Source: Acinetobacter vivianii
Lineage (GTDB): Bacteria; Pseudomonadota; Gammaproteobacteria; Pseudomonadales; Moraxellaceae
Direction: 5' to 3'
Assembly (NCBI RefSeq): GCF_014635885.1
Contig: NZ_BMDR01000004.1
Location: 406,926-470,925, forward strand
DNA: 64,000 nt
In this document: positions 8,709 through 16,246 of the stretch, one piece after another
Position numbering within the stretch: the first letter of the stretch is position 1
Layout: the number at the start of each line of letters is the position of its first letter
Translations under genes and position numbers: made by a program
The notes under the pieces: generated by a model
Seen by the model: the letters and a program-made list of their open reading frames with translations, nothing else
The model's database searches: none
What the model was told of the DNA's origin: nothing

Positions 8709-9020
8709 TTTTGAATTCCTTGTTTCGCATATCAAAACTATATTCCTTTTATGATGCTTATTTTGGAATTTATTTCAAGTCTTATTTAGTTTGTTCTAAC
8801 GATTATGAATTGTGAAACAATCTAAGTATTTGATATTACGTAATGGGTGTATTTTTAAATTTCGTTAAACGAAATTAATTTTCAAAAAAGCTTGAAATTT
8901 GTGTTTTTGTTCTCGTACTATGAAACGCATCCGCAGTAAACAAGATTTAAAACATGGTATCCAGACAAGCTGGAGATAGCTGATGGGTACGATGGAAATA
9001 CATAAAAAGGGAGATCACAG
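8709..9020. promoter_or_regulatory. Divergent dca promoter region
   Basis: 312-bp AT-rich gap between the two divergent dca operons, with no gene. It contains a perfect 9-1-9 palindrome (8858-8876) and degenerate look-alikes near 8722-8736 (TTTCGCAT half-site) and 8911-8925 (TCTCGTACTATGAAA). AAAAAGGGAG near 9004-9013 is the ribosome-binding site of the acyl-CoA dehydrogenase. Confidence 0.7.
8858..8876. promoter_or_regulatory. Perfect palindrome, putative operator for the dca operons
   Basis: AATTTCGTT-A-AACGAAATT. Its core TTTCGTTAAACGAAA matches the design of the palindromes in front of both IclR genes (TTTCG-N5-CGAAA type). Central position between two divergent operons suggests control of both by one or both IclR proteins. 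Confidence 0.65.
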
Positions 9021-10175
9021 ATGATCCGTGATGAAGGGATGTTGGAGCAGTTGCTTTCAACTATTCGAGATTTTGTAAAAAATGAATTGATCCCTCGTGA
9101 AAACGAAGTGGTAGAGAAAGATAAAATTCCAGATGACATTGTGCAGCAAATGCGTGAGCTTGGTTTGTTCGGCCTCACAATTCCAGAAGAATATGGTGGC
9201 CTAGGCATCACCATGGAAGAAGAAGTCAGAGTTGCATTTGAACTTGGACAAACTTCACCAGCTTTTCGCTCTTTAATTGGCACTAATAATGGTATTGGTT
9301 CTAGTGCGATTTTGATTGATGGCACAGAAGAGCAAAAGCAAAAATATTTACCACGTTACGCAAGTGGCGAAATTATTGGTTCATTTTGTTTAACAGAGCC
9401 TGAATCTGGTTCTGATGCGGCTTCTTTAAAAACCAGCGCAGTAAAAGACGGCGACTTTTATGTATTAAACGGCACCAAACGTTTTATTACCAATGCACCT
9501 CATGCTGCAACTTTTACCGTAATGGCTCGAACGAATCCTGAAATTAAAGGGTCGGGTGGCATTTCTGCATTTTTGGTAGAAGCCAACACGTCTGGCATTA
9601 CGTTGGGCAAAATTGACCAAAAAATGGGGCAAAAGGGTTCGCACACCTGCGATGTCATTTTTGATAACTGCCGTGTACCTGCATCTGCATTGATTGGTGG
9701 GGTAGAAGGTGTCGGTTTTAAAACGGCCATGAAAGTGCTTGATAAAGGGCGCTTGCACATTGGTGCATATAGTGTGGGTGTTTCTGAGCGTATGTTAAAC
9801 GACGCATTGCACTATGCAATTGAGCGTAAACAGTTCGGTCAGCCCATTGCGAACTTCCAGTTGATTCAAGCGATGCTTGCTGACTCAAAAGCCGAGATTT
9901 ATGCGGCTAAATGTATGGTCCTAGATGCAGCCCGTCGCCGAGATAATGGCGAAAACATTAGTACAGAAGCGTCTTGCGCAAAAATGTTCGCCACTGAAAT
10001 GTGTGGGCGCGTGGCTGATCGCTGTGTACAGATTCATGGAGGTGCGGGTTATATCAGTGAATATGCAATTGAGCGTTTTTACCGCGATGTACGTTTGTTC
10101 CGTTTATATGAAGGAACCACGCAAGTTCAACAAATTATTATTGCCAAGAACATGATTAGGGAAGCGACTACCTAA
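9021..10175 (+). CDS. dcaA: Acyl-CoA dehydrogenase
   Basis: 384-residue FAD flavoprotein of normal acyl-CoA dehydrogenase length, making the 2,3-enoyl-CoA in the first beta-oxidation step. Seen motifs: FCLTEPESGSDAASL (FAD/substrate binding), QLIQAMLAD, QIHGGAGYISEYAIERFYRD, and the C-terminal LYEGTTQVQQ with the catalytic Glu. It starts the plus-strand dca operon, with GGGAG about 8 nt before the ATG. A 10-bp stem-loop separates it from the MFS gene. Dicarboxylyl-CoA as substrate is inferred from the cluster; glutaryl-CoA dehydrogenase is a less likely alternative because the rest of the operon is for C6 and longer chains. Confidence 0.88.
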   Translation: MIRDEGMLEQLLSTIRDFVKNELIPRENEVVEKDKIPDDIVQQMRELGLFGLTIPEEYGGLGITMEEEVRVAFELGQTSPAFRSLIGTNNGIGSSAILIDGTEEQKQKYLPRYASGEIIGSFCLTEPESGSDAASLKTSAVKDGDFYVLNGTKRFITNAPHAATFTVMARTNPEIKGSGGISAFLVEANTSGITLGKIDQKMGQKGSHTCDVIFDNCRVPASALIGGVEGVGFKTAMKVLDKGRLHIGAYSVGVSERMLNDALHYAIERKQFGQPIANFQLIQAMLADSKAEIYAAKCMVLDAARRRDNGENISTEASCAKMFATEMCGRVADRCVQIHGGAGYISEYAIERFYRDVRLFRLYEGTTQVQQIIIAKNMIREATT

Positions 10176-10189
10176 TAAAAAATAAATGC

Positions 10190-10212
10190 CATGAGGCATT
10201 GGATGCCTCATG
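10190..10212 (+). other. Intercistronic stem-loop between dcaA and dcaK
   Basis: Perfect 10-bp stem (10190-10199 with 10203-10212) closed by a 3-nt loop, without a following T tract. An ATGCC at 10186-10190 could pair alternatively with GGCAT at 10195-10199. More likely an mRNA-processing or stabilising element than a terminator. Confidence 0.6.
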
Positions 10213-10232
10213 TTCCTTCAGAGGATATGGAC

Positions 10233-11516
10233 ATGACAACAGAAACAGTTGCACAAAATACGGCTAGCAGTGAAGCTATCCAGACACCCAAAAAAATTTG
10301 GATTACCGCATTTATATTCGCTTTTTTAACATTGTTGTGTGATGGGGCCGACTTAGGTTTTTTGGCATTAAGCCTGACCAGTCTTAAAACAGAATTTCAT
10401 TTAACCGGTGTACAAGCTGGAACGTTAGGCAGTTTAACACTTTTAGGTTCAGCAATTGGTGGCCTGATTGGTGGCTGGGCATGTGACCGTTTTGGGCGGG
10501 TCCGCATTATTGTGTTCTTTATTGCTTATTCTTCAGTTTTAACCAGCGCACTCGGTTTTACTGATTCTTATATGCAATTTGCAGTTTTAAGAACTTTTGG
10601 AGCGATGGGCTTAGGCGCGCTCTATATTGCTTGTAATATTTTAATGTCAGAAATGGTGCCAACCAAACATCGCTCGACTGTTTTGGCTACTCTTATGACG
10701 GGTTATACCTTAGGTTCTTTGTTAGCGACTTTATTGGCAGGGCATATTATTCCTGAACATGGTTGGCGTTTCCTGTACTGGATTGCAATTACGCCTGTGG
10801 TGTTGTCAGTTTTAATGCACTTTTGCGTACCTGAACCTGAATCATGGAAAAAATCTCGTCAATTAAAAGCGTTAGAAGTCGCTCAAAGTAGCCAACCTAA
10901 AAAACGTCAAAACCCATATCTTGAAATTTTAAAAGATAAGAAACATGGCACTATGTTTGTGCTTTGGATTATTAGTACGGGCGCATTGCAGTTTGGTTAT
11001 TACGGCGTAAGTAACTGGTTACCGGCTTATTTAGAGTCTGATCTTGGGATCAAATTTAAAGAAATGGCCATGTATATGGTCGGTACTTTCCTGATTATGA
11101 TGTTTGCCAAAGTAATTGCAGGGATTGTTGCCGATAAATTAGGACGTCGCGCTGTATTTGCTTTCGGAACCATTGGTACAGCTTTATTTATTCCGGTCAT
11201 TGTCTATTTAAATACACCAACCAATATTTTATGGATGATGCTGTTCTTCGGTTTCCTTTACGGTATTCCATACGCAATTAATGCCACCTATATGACAGAA
11301 AGCTTCCCGACGTCTATCCGAGGTTCGGCAGTGGGCGGCGCTTATAACATTGGCAAAGTGCTTTCTATTTTCTCTCCATTAACAATTGGTTATTTATCAC
11401 AGAACGGTTCTATTGGCTTAGGGCTTTTGGTGATGGCTGCGGCTTATTTTATCTGCGGGGTAATTCCATTGTTATTTATCAAAGACCGACTATTTAACCC
11501 CCAAAAGGCAGAGTGA
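10233..11516 (+). CDS. dcaK: MFS transporter (AAHS-like), putative dicarboxylate uptake
   Basis: 427-residue inner-membrane carrier with about 12 helices. The first helix has DGADLGFLALSL, resembling the DGxD motif of the aromatic acid:H+ symporter family; GWACDRFGRVR and GIVADKLGRR are the two MFS loop signatures. ATG at 10233 is chosen since AGAGGA lies 7 nt upstream; the open frame begins at 10191 inside the stem-loop, which would be an unlikely start. It lies between acyl-CoA dehydrogenase and CoA-transferase genes. Import of adipate or longer diacids is inferred from context and matches the MFS gene described in the ADP1 dca cluster. Confidence 0.85.
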   Translation: MTTETVAQNTASSEAIQTPKKIWITAFIFAFLTLLCDGADLGFLALSLTSLKTEFHLTGVQAGTLGSLTLLGSAIGGLIGGWACDRFGRVRIIVFFIAYSSVLTSALGFTDSYMQFAVLRTFGAMGLGALYIACNILMSEMVPTKHRSTVLATLMTGYTLGSLLATLLAGHIIPEHGWRFLYWIAITPVVLSVLMHFCVPEPESWKKSRQLKALEVAQSSQPKKRQNPYLEILKDKKHGTMFVLWIISTGALQFGYYGVSNWLPAYLESDLGIKFKEMAMYMVGTFLIMMFAKVIAGIVADKLGRRAVFAFGTIGTALFIPVIVYLNTPTNILWMMLFFGFLYGIPYAINATYMTESFPTSIRGSAVGGAYNIGKVLSIFSPLTIGYLSQNGSIGLGLLVMAAAYFICGVIPLLFIKDRLFNPQKAE

Positions 11517-11563
11517 CAGATCAATCTGTCACCTTAAATTAAGGATGAAAAGGGACAAGTGAG

Positions 11564-12232
11564 ATGATAAATAAAATCACCAGTGACATTGAACCGATTT
11601 TAAAAGCGATTCCTGATGGAGCAACCATCATGACAGGCGGGTTTGGTGTAACGGGGCAACCTGCTGAATTAATTGAAGCCTTAATTGATTTAGGAAAAAA
11701 AGAACTGACCATTGTAAATAACAATGCGGCTTCTGGTGATCGTGGTTTAACCAAGCTCATTATTGCAGGCTGTGTTAAAAAAATGATTTGTTCATTTCCG
11801 AAATCTGCTGGATCAACCGTTTTTCAAGACTTATATCGAGCGGGAAAAATTGAGTTGGAACTGGTTCCGCAAGGTAATTTGGCATGTCGTATTCAGGCAG
11901 CGGGTGCTGGCTTAGGGGCTATTTTTACTCCGACTGGCTATGGCACTAAAGTTGCCGAGGGTAAAGAGACCCGCACCATTAACGGTAAAAACTATGTACT
12001 TGAATATCCACTTGAAGCTGATTTTGCACTGATTTATGCCGATAAAGCCGACCGCTGGGGCAATTTAACTTATCGCAAAGCAGCCCGCAATTTTGGCCCA
12101 ATTATGGCAAAAGCCGCCAAGACCACAATTGTTCAAGTGAATGACACCGTAGAGCTAGGAACGCTTGACCCAGAGTGCATTATTACACCGGGAATTTTTG
12201 TTCAGCACGTTGTAAAAGTAGGAGATATCTAA
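11564..12232 (+). CDS. dcaI: 3-oxoacid/dicarboxylate CoA-transferase subunit A
   Basis: 222-residue alpha subunit of a class I CoA-transferase. The glycine-rich CoA-binding loop MTGGFGVTGQP is at residues 23-33, and YADKADRWGNLTYRKAARNF is the usual second half. With the beta subunit it moves CoA from succinyl-CoA to the diacid (or to 3-oxoadipate). Its stop overlaps the start of subunit B (TAATG), implying coupled translation in a 1:1 ratio. PcaI/CatI are close homologues and the family cannot be split by eye; the dca assignment is from neighbours. Confidence 0.88.
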   Translation: MINKITSDIEPILKAIPDGATIMTGGFGVTGQPAELIEALIDLGKKELTIVNNNAASGDRGLTKLIIAGCVKKMICSFPKSAGSTVFQDLYRAGKIELELVPQGNLACRIQAAGAGLGAIFTPTGYGTKVAEGKETRTINGKNYVLEYPLEADFALIYADKADRWGNLTYRKAARNFGPIMAKAAKTTIVQVNDTVELGTLDPECIITPGIFVQHVVKVGDI

Positions 12233-12885
12233 TGTCAGTTCAAAAGCGTTCTCGTGAAGATATTGCCAAACTCATTGCCAATGATATTCCGGAAGGTTCC
12301 TATGTCAATTTAGGCATTGGCTTACCGACCAACGTTGCTAAATTTTTACCCAAAGACAAAGAAATCTTTTTACATTCGGAAAATGGCGTTTTGGCTTTTG
12401 GTCCACCGCCACAACCAGGGGAAGAAGATGAAGATTTAGTGAATGCTGGAAAAGAACTTGTCACCTTATTAGATGGTGGATGCTTTATGCATCATGGTGA
12501 CTCGTTTGACATTATGCGTGGCGGTCATTTGGACATTTGCGTAATTGGGGCATTCCAAGTTGCGGTAAATGGGGACTTGGCAAATTGGCATACTGGTAAA
12601 GCAGATGATGTACCGGCAGTCGGTGGTGCTATGGATTTGGCGGTCGGCGCAAAAACGATTTATGTCTATATGGAACATGTCACTAAAAAAGGTGAGTCCA
12701 AAATTGTAAAAGAACTCACATACCCAATGACAGGCGAGCAGTGTGTCAATCGTATTTATACCGATTTATGCATTATTGAACTTAAAGACCAAAAAGCTTA
12801 TGTCACAGAAATGGTGGAAGGTCTTAGTTTTGATGAATTACAAGCAGTCACAGACTGTGAGCTAATCGATGCACGTGTAGCCTAA
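12232..12885 (+). CDS. dcaJ: 3-oxoacid/dicarboxylate CoA-transferase subunit B
   Basis: 217-residue beta subunit. The catalytic Glu that forms the CoA thioester is at about residue 50 in HSENGVLAFGP; the GIGLPT and GGAMDLAVGAK segments are also typical. ATG at 12232 overlaps the stop of subunit A by one base, with AGGAG 7 nt upstream; the open frame upstream to 12175 lies inside subunit A and is not real. Forms the active heterodimer with the product of the preceding gene. Same caveat on PcaJ versus dca role. Confidence 0.88.
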   Translation: MSVQKRSREDIAKLIANDIPEGSYVNLGIGLPTNVAKFLPKDKEIFLHSENGVLAFGPPPQPGEEDEDLVNAGKELVTLLDGGCFMHHGDSFDIMRGGHLDICVIGAFQVAVNGDLANWHTGKADDVPAVGGAMDLAVGAKTIYVYMEHVTKKGESKIVKELTYPMTGEQCVNRIYTDLCIIELKDQKAYVTEMVEGLSFDELQAVTDCELIDARVA

Positions 12886-12921
12886 ATACACACGGAAAAA
12901 CGCTTCTTTAAGGATTAAAAG

Positions 12922-14238
12922 ATGAAAAAATTAATTTTAGCTGCAGCTTGCGCTGCGGCCTCAGGGACTATTTTTGCAAATTCTTCAGATACGACAGAAC
13001 AAAGAATTAATTTGCTAGAAACCGAGCTGCAAAAATTAAAAGCAGAAGTTGCTGCTCAAAAACAAACTCAAAATAATTTACAGGTCAAACAAGTAAAGAT
13101 CGAAGAGAACATCGAAAAAACTAAAGCGACTGTAACAGAGAAGCCCATTGCTCCTTCGTGGGTCACTTGGACGGATAATGTGAAGGTTTACGGTATTGCC
13201 CGACTAGATGCAGCAGTTGATTTTAAGTCTTCTCCAGATTCAGGCGGTAGAACCACAAGCAGTATCTATCGAACTCCATTTGAAAGCGCGCAACGCTCAA
13301 ACCATTCCCGTTCGGATGCCATGATTAATGCAAGCCGATTAGGTGTTTATTTTAATAGCCCAAATAAAGATGTGACGGGAAATATTGAAGCCGATTTCTT
13401 TGATAGCTCTAACATGGGAACTGGTGATGGGAAGTTTCGTATTCGCCATGCTTATTTTACCTATAAAGACTGGACCTTTGGTCAAACTTGGTCATTGATG
13501 TCCAATATGGAAACCCGAACGGAATCGGTCGATTACACCCAGTTTATTGGTACATCGTATACACGCACACCTCAGGTGCGTTACGACTGGAAAATTGATC
13601 AGAATCATGATTTGAAAGTGGCATTTGAATATACGGGGTCACGTGTTTCCGCTTTTCCAACATTGACGGGTCGATATACATTTAAGCAAGGACCGTTAAT
13701 GGCATTGGCCCAAGGCTTTGTGAACGAGAAATCAGTGGATGTGGCAAAAGAGACGGTCAAAAAAGTCAGTTGGGGTGCGGGTGCGGGACTCAAATATCAA
13801 CTTGATCCGCAGCAATCTGTTCAGGCGAACTATCAATATATTGTAGGTGATCAGAAGTTCATGCCTTATACCACCCAAAGTGGATTGGCGAATGCTACCG
13901 CATTGAATGCAGCGGGGGATTTCTCTTTAGATCAGGATAAAACCGATTTAATGATGAATAAGCTAAACAGTTTTAATCTTGGTTATTCGTATAAATTCAA
14001 TGATCAATGGCGTGCCAATGTATCAGCTTCGCTATTTGAATATGATGACAACACTGAATATGCCAAGCTAAATCAGGATGCCAACAAACGCTTAACCGAT
14101 TACGCCGTCAATGTCTTCTATTCACCTGCCGAGCAAATCGATATTGGTATGGAATATCATCAAGGAAAACGAGAGGTATTTGATGGCAGAACGGCGGATG
14201 TATCGCGTTTAAACTTCGTGTCGATGTATAAGTTTTAA
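12922..14238 (+). CDS. dcaP: DcaP-like outer-membrane porin
   Basis: 438-residue outer-membrane protein. Signal peptide at residues 1-19 (cleavage after TIFA), then a periplasmic coiled coil at about 22-65 (heptads in RINLLETELQKLKAEV), then a beta-barrel ending in aromatic F. DcaP of Acinetobacter forms trimers through such a coiled coil and passes dicarboxylic acids. It is the fifth gene of the plus-strand operon, with AAGGA before the ATG, so it should supply diacids to the MFS carrier. A paralogue lies at 35666-36952 with the same FRIRHAY and C-terminal E-FDGR motifs. Good candidate for high expression. Confidence 0.9.
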   Translation: MKKLILAAACAAASGTIFANSSDTTEQRINLLETELQKLKAEVAAQKQTQNNLQVKQVKIEENIEKTKATVTEKPIAPSWVTWTDNVKVYGIARLDAAVDFKSSPDSGGRTTSSIYRTPFESAQRSNHSRSDAMINASRLGVYFNSPNKDVTGNIEADFFDSSNMGTGDGKFRIRHAYFTYKDWTFGQTWSLMSNMETRTESVDYTQFIGTSYTRTPQVRYDWKIDQNHDLKVAFEYTGSRVSAFPTLTGRYTFKQGPLMALAQGFVNEKSVDVAKETVKKVSWGAGAGLKYQLDPQQSVQANYQYIVGDQKFMPYTTQSGLANATALNAAGDFSLDQDKTDLMMNKLNSFNLGYSYKFNDQWRANVSASLFEYDDNTEYAKLNQDANKRLTDYAVNVFYSPAEQIDIGMEYHQGKREVFDGRTADVSRLNFVSMYKF

Positions 14239-14255
14239 CAATAAGGCAATGGAAC

Positions 14256-15473
14256 ATGGATAAAGTAGCTCGTCCTGATACAGCACATCTCCTGTCAAAA
14301 AGTTTTATCTTTATCATGGCAATGACATGTGGTATTTGTGCAGGGTCAAACTATTATAACCAGCCGTTGATTTATTCAATAGCAGATGCATTACAGGTGA
14401 ATGCGGAGCAGGTTGCTTTAACCATTGTCATTGGCCAACTGTCTTATGCAGTTGGTCTTTTTATTTTGGTTCCATTAGGTGACTTTTTTGAAAAGCGGCG
14501 ATATATCTGTTTGTTGATGTGCTGTACTGGCTTTGCCCAAGTAGGCTTATCACTGAGTCAGTCTCTACCCATACTGTATGGCTTTACCTTCTTAGCAACA
14601 TTCTTTTCTATTGCAACTCAAGTTTTAGTTCCTTTCGCCGCAGGTTTAGCTAGCCCACAAAAAAGTCCTCAAGTTGTAGGCACTCTCATGAGTGGTTTGT
14701 TTTTGGGAATATTATTGGCACGTTCTATTGCTGGCTTACTTTCTACAGTTTGGTCTTGGCATGCGGTTTATTTAATTAGCGGAATCGTCATTTTGGTGTT
14801 TGCATGGGTGATGTGGATGAAGTTGCCAGTTGCGCGAAAATCCCACCAACTCAATATTCTACAGATTTATGGTTCATTATTTTCATTAGCAGCTCATCAG
14901 CCTCATTTGCTACGCCGTGGTTTTGCCGGAGGAATTGGCTTTGGAATTTTGGCTCTGATTTTTACCACGATGACTTTTATTTTGGCGAATGCGCCTTATC
15001 ACTTTAACGATTTCCAGATTGGTTTATTTGGAGTTGTTGGACTGGCTGGCGTATTTGCGACCCCTTGGGCAGGTAAGAAAATTGCGGCAGGGCTTGAAAA
15101 TAAAATTGCAGTGATTTGTATGGGGCTATTAATAAGTGCATGGATACCGCTATTTTTTGCCCAGCAGTCTCTGGTGGCTTACGCTGTTGGGGTTGTTATG
15201 GCTTATTTCGGTTTGTCGGCATTTCATGTTTTAAATCAAAATCTAGTCTATCGAATTTCGGCGGAAGCGCGTTCCCGTATTAATTCAATTTATATGACCT
15301 TATATTTTGGTGGAGCCGCCTTAGGTTCTTTTATTGCAGTGTATGCGTGGAAACATTGGGGATGGGAAGCGTGTGCTGCTTTAGGTATGGCGATGGCAAT
15401 AACGAGTTTCTTGATTGATCGCTTAGATTTTTATGAAATGGGCAAGATTGCAAAGCAAGAAAAAGCTCCATAA
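14256..15473 (+). CDS. MFS transporter (DHA1-type), end of the dca operon
   Basis: 405-residue carrier with about 12 helices, 17 nt after the porin stop and so co-transcribed with it. It has PLGDFFEKRR (loop 2-3) and SIYMTLYFGGAALGSFIA. Paralogue of the MFS protein at 2139-3320 at the other end of the cluster. It may be an efflux carrier that relieves acid load, or a second importer; neither is shown. A terminator hairpin overlaps its last codons. Confidence 0.83.
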   Translation: MDKVARPDTAHLLSKSFIFIMAMTCGICAGSNYYNQPLIYSIADALQVNAEQVALTIVIGQLSYAVGLFILVPLGDFFEKRRYICLLMCCTGFAQVGLSLSQSLPILYGFTFLATFFSIATQVLVPFAAGLASPQKSPQVVGTLMSGLFLGILLARSIAGLLSTVWSWHAVYLISGIVILVFAWVMWMKLPVARKSHQLNILQIYGSLFSLAAHQPHLLRRGFAGGIGFGILALIFTTMTFILANAPYHFNDFQIGLFGVVGLAGVFATPWAGKKIAAGLENKIAVICMGLLISAWIPLFFAQQSLVAYAVGVVMAYFGLSAFHVLNQNLVYRISAEARSRINSIYMTLYFGGAALGSFIAVYAWKHWGWEACAALGMAMAITSFLIDRLDFYEMGKIAKQEKAP

Positions 15474-15484
15474 GCAGGAGCTTT
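15462..15484. terminator. Terminator between convergent MFS and thioesterase genes
   Basis: Stem AAAGCTCC (15462-15469) with GGAGCTTT (15477-15484). On the minus strand it is followed by TTCTT, so it is stronger for the thioesterase gene. Confidence 0.7.
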
Positions 15485-15493
15485 AAAACTTTA

Positions 15494-15928
15494 TTATTTG
15501 CGAATAATCATTAAGGTTGCCGAGGCAAAGGCATACACTTTGCCATTCTCATCTACGATTTTACCTTCGGTACTAATAATATTACGGCCTGCATTAATCA
15601 ACTCGGCTGTCGCATAGTAAGACGTATCAACCTGCATGGGGCGAATCATTTTTACATTTAAATCAATGGTTCCATAGCCAACCCCATGTTCAAGTAATGT
15701 ATGAGCTGCGCTGCCTGTTGCTGTATCTAAAGCTGTGGCGCAAAAGCCGCCGTGTACACCGCCTTGTATATTTCTATGTTCTTTGCGAGGGGTAACTTTA
15801 TAAGTCGCTTTACCTTCGGAAACTGCAACGAGTTCCATGGGTATCGTGTGAGCCATAGGAGAAGGAGATACCTCACCATTTTTTAAAGCGGTTAAAAACT
15901 CAAGACCTGTGTATTTCGGGCTTTCCAT
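15494..15928 (-). CDS. PaaI-like hotdog-fold thioesterase
   Basis: 144-residue cytoplasmic acyl-CoA thioesterase. The hotdog motif is QGGVHGGFCATALDTATG (about residues 55-72), with the HGG and the active-site Asp as in PaaI. Such enzymes hydrolyse stalled acyl-CoAs and free CoA. It is a single-gene unit, convergent with the dca operon and divergent from the acyl-CoA dehydrogenase at 16247. Its substrate may be an intermediate from either cluster; not determined by sequence. Confidence 0.85.
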   Translation of the reverse strand: MESPKYTGLEFLTALKNGEVSPSPMAHTIPMELVAVSEGKATYKVTPRKEHRNIQGGVHGGFCATALDTATGSAAHTLLEHGVGYGTIDLNVKMIRPMQVDTSYYATAELINAGRNIISTEGKIVDENGKVYAFASATLMIIRK

Positions 15929-16246
15929 GAATCGTCCTTGGATAATTAAGCAATCTAATCACAATACTATAAATTGCATTTTTACGGAATAAAATTTTGC
16001 TATACAAAATTTAAAATTATTCTTATAAACAATATCCGTTATTTTATTTCTAATATTTGTACTTTAAAACATGAACTTACATTTTATATCTATATTTGGG
16101 TGACAATAATTTTATTAAATTAGTGAAAATATATTTTGCTATAAGAAATTTTTTGATATTTTGGTGAGATTGAAACAATAAAAGTCTATTCAAGGAAAAA
16201 ACGATATCTGCTTATCACACAGGCAGTAACGTGAAAGGGAAAAACT
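15929..16246. promoter_or_regulatory. AT-rich divergent promoter region with inverted repeat
   Basis: 318-bp gap without a gene. It holds an 8-bp inverted repeat around CTATA (AAATTTTG at 15992-15999, CAAAATTT at 16005-16012). The 11-mer ATTTTGCTATA at 15994-16004 recurs at 16133-16143 in a degenerate copy of the repeat. Candidate operator pair for the thioesterase and acyl-CoA dehydrogenase promoters; the regulator is unknown. Confidence 0.45.

Noticed and set aside
4325..12885. Protocatechuate (pca) operon from the thiolase and CoA-transferase genes
   Set aside because: No pcaHG, pcaB, pcaD or pcaC genes here; enoyl-CoA hydratase, hydroxyacyl-CoA dehydrogenase, acyl-CoA dehydrogenase and DcaP porin point to dca.
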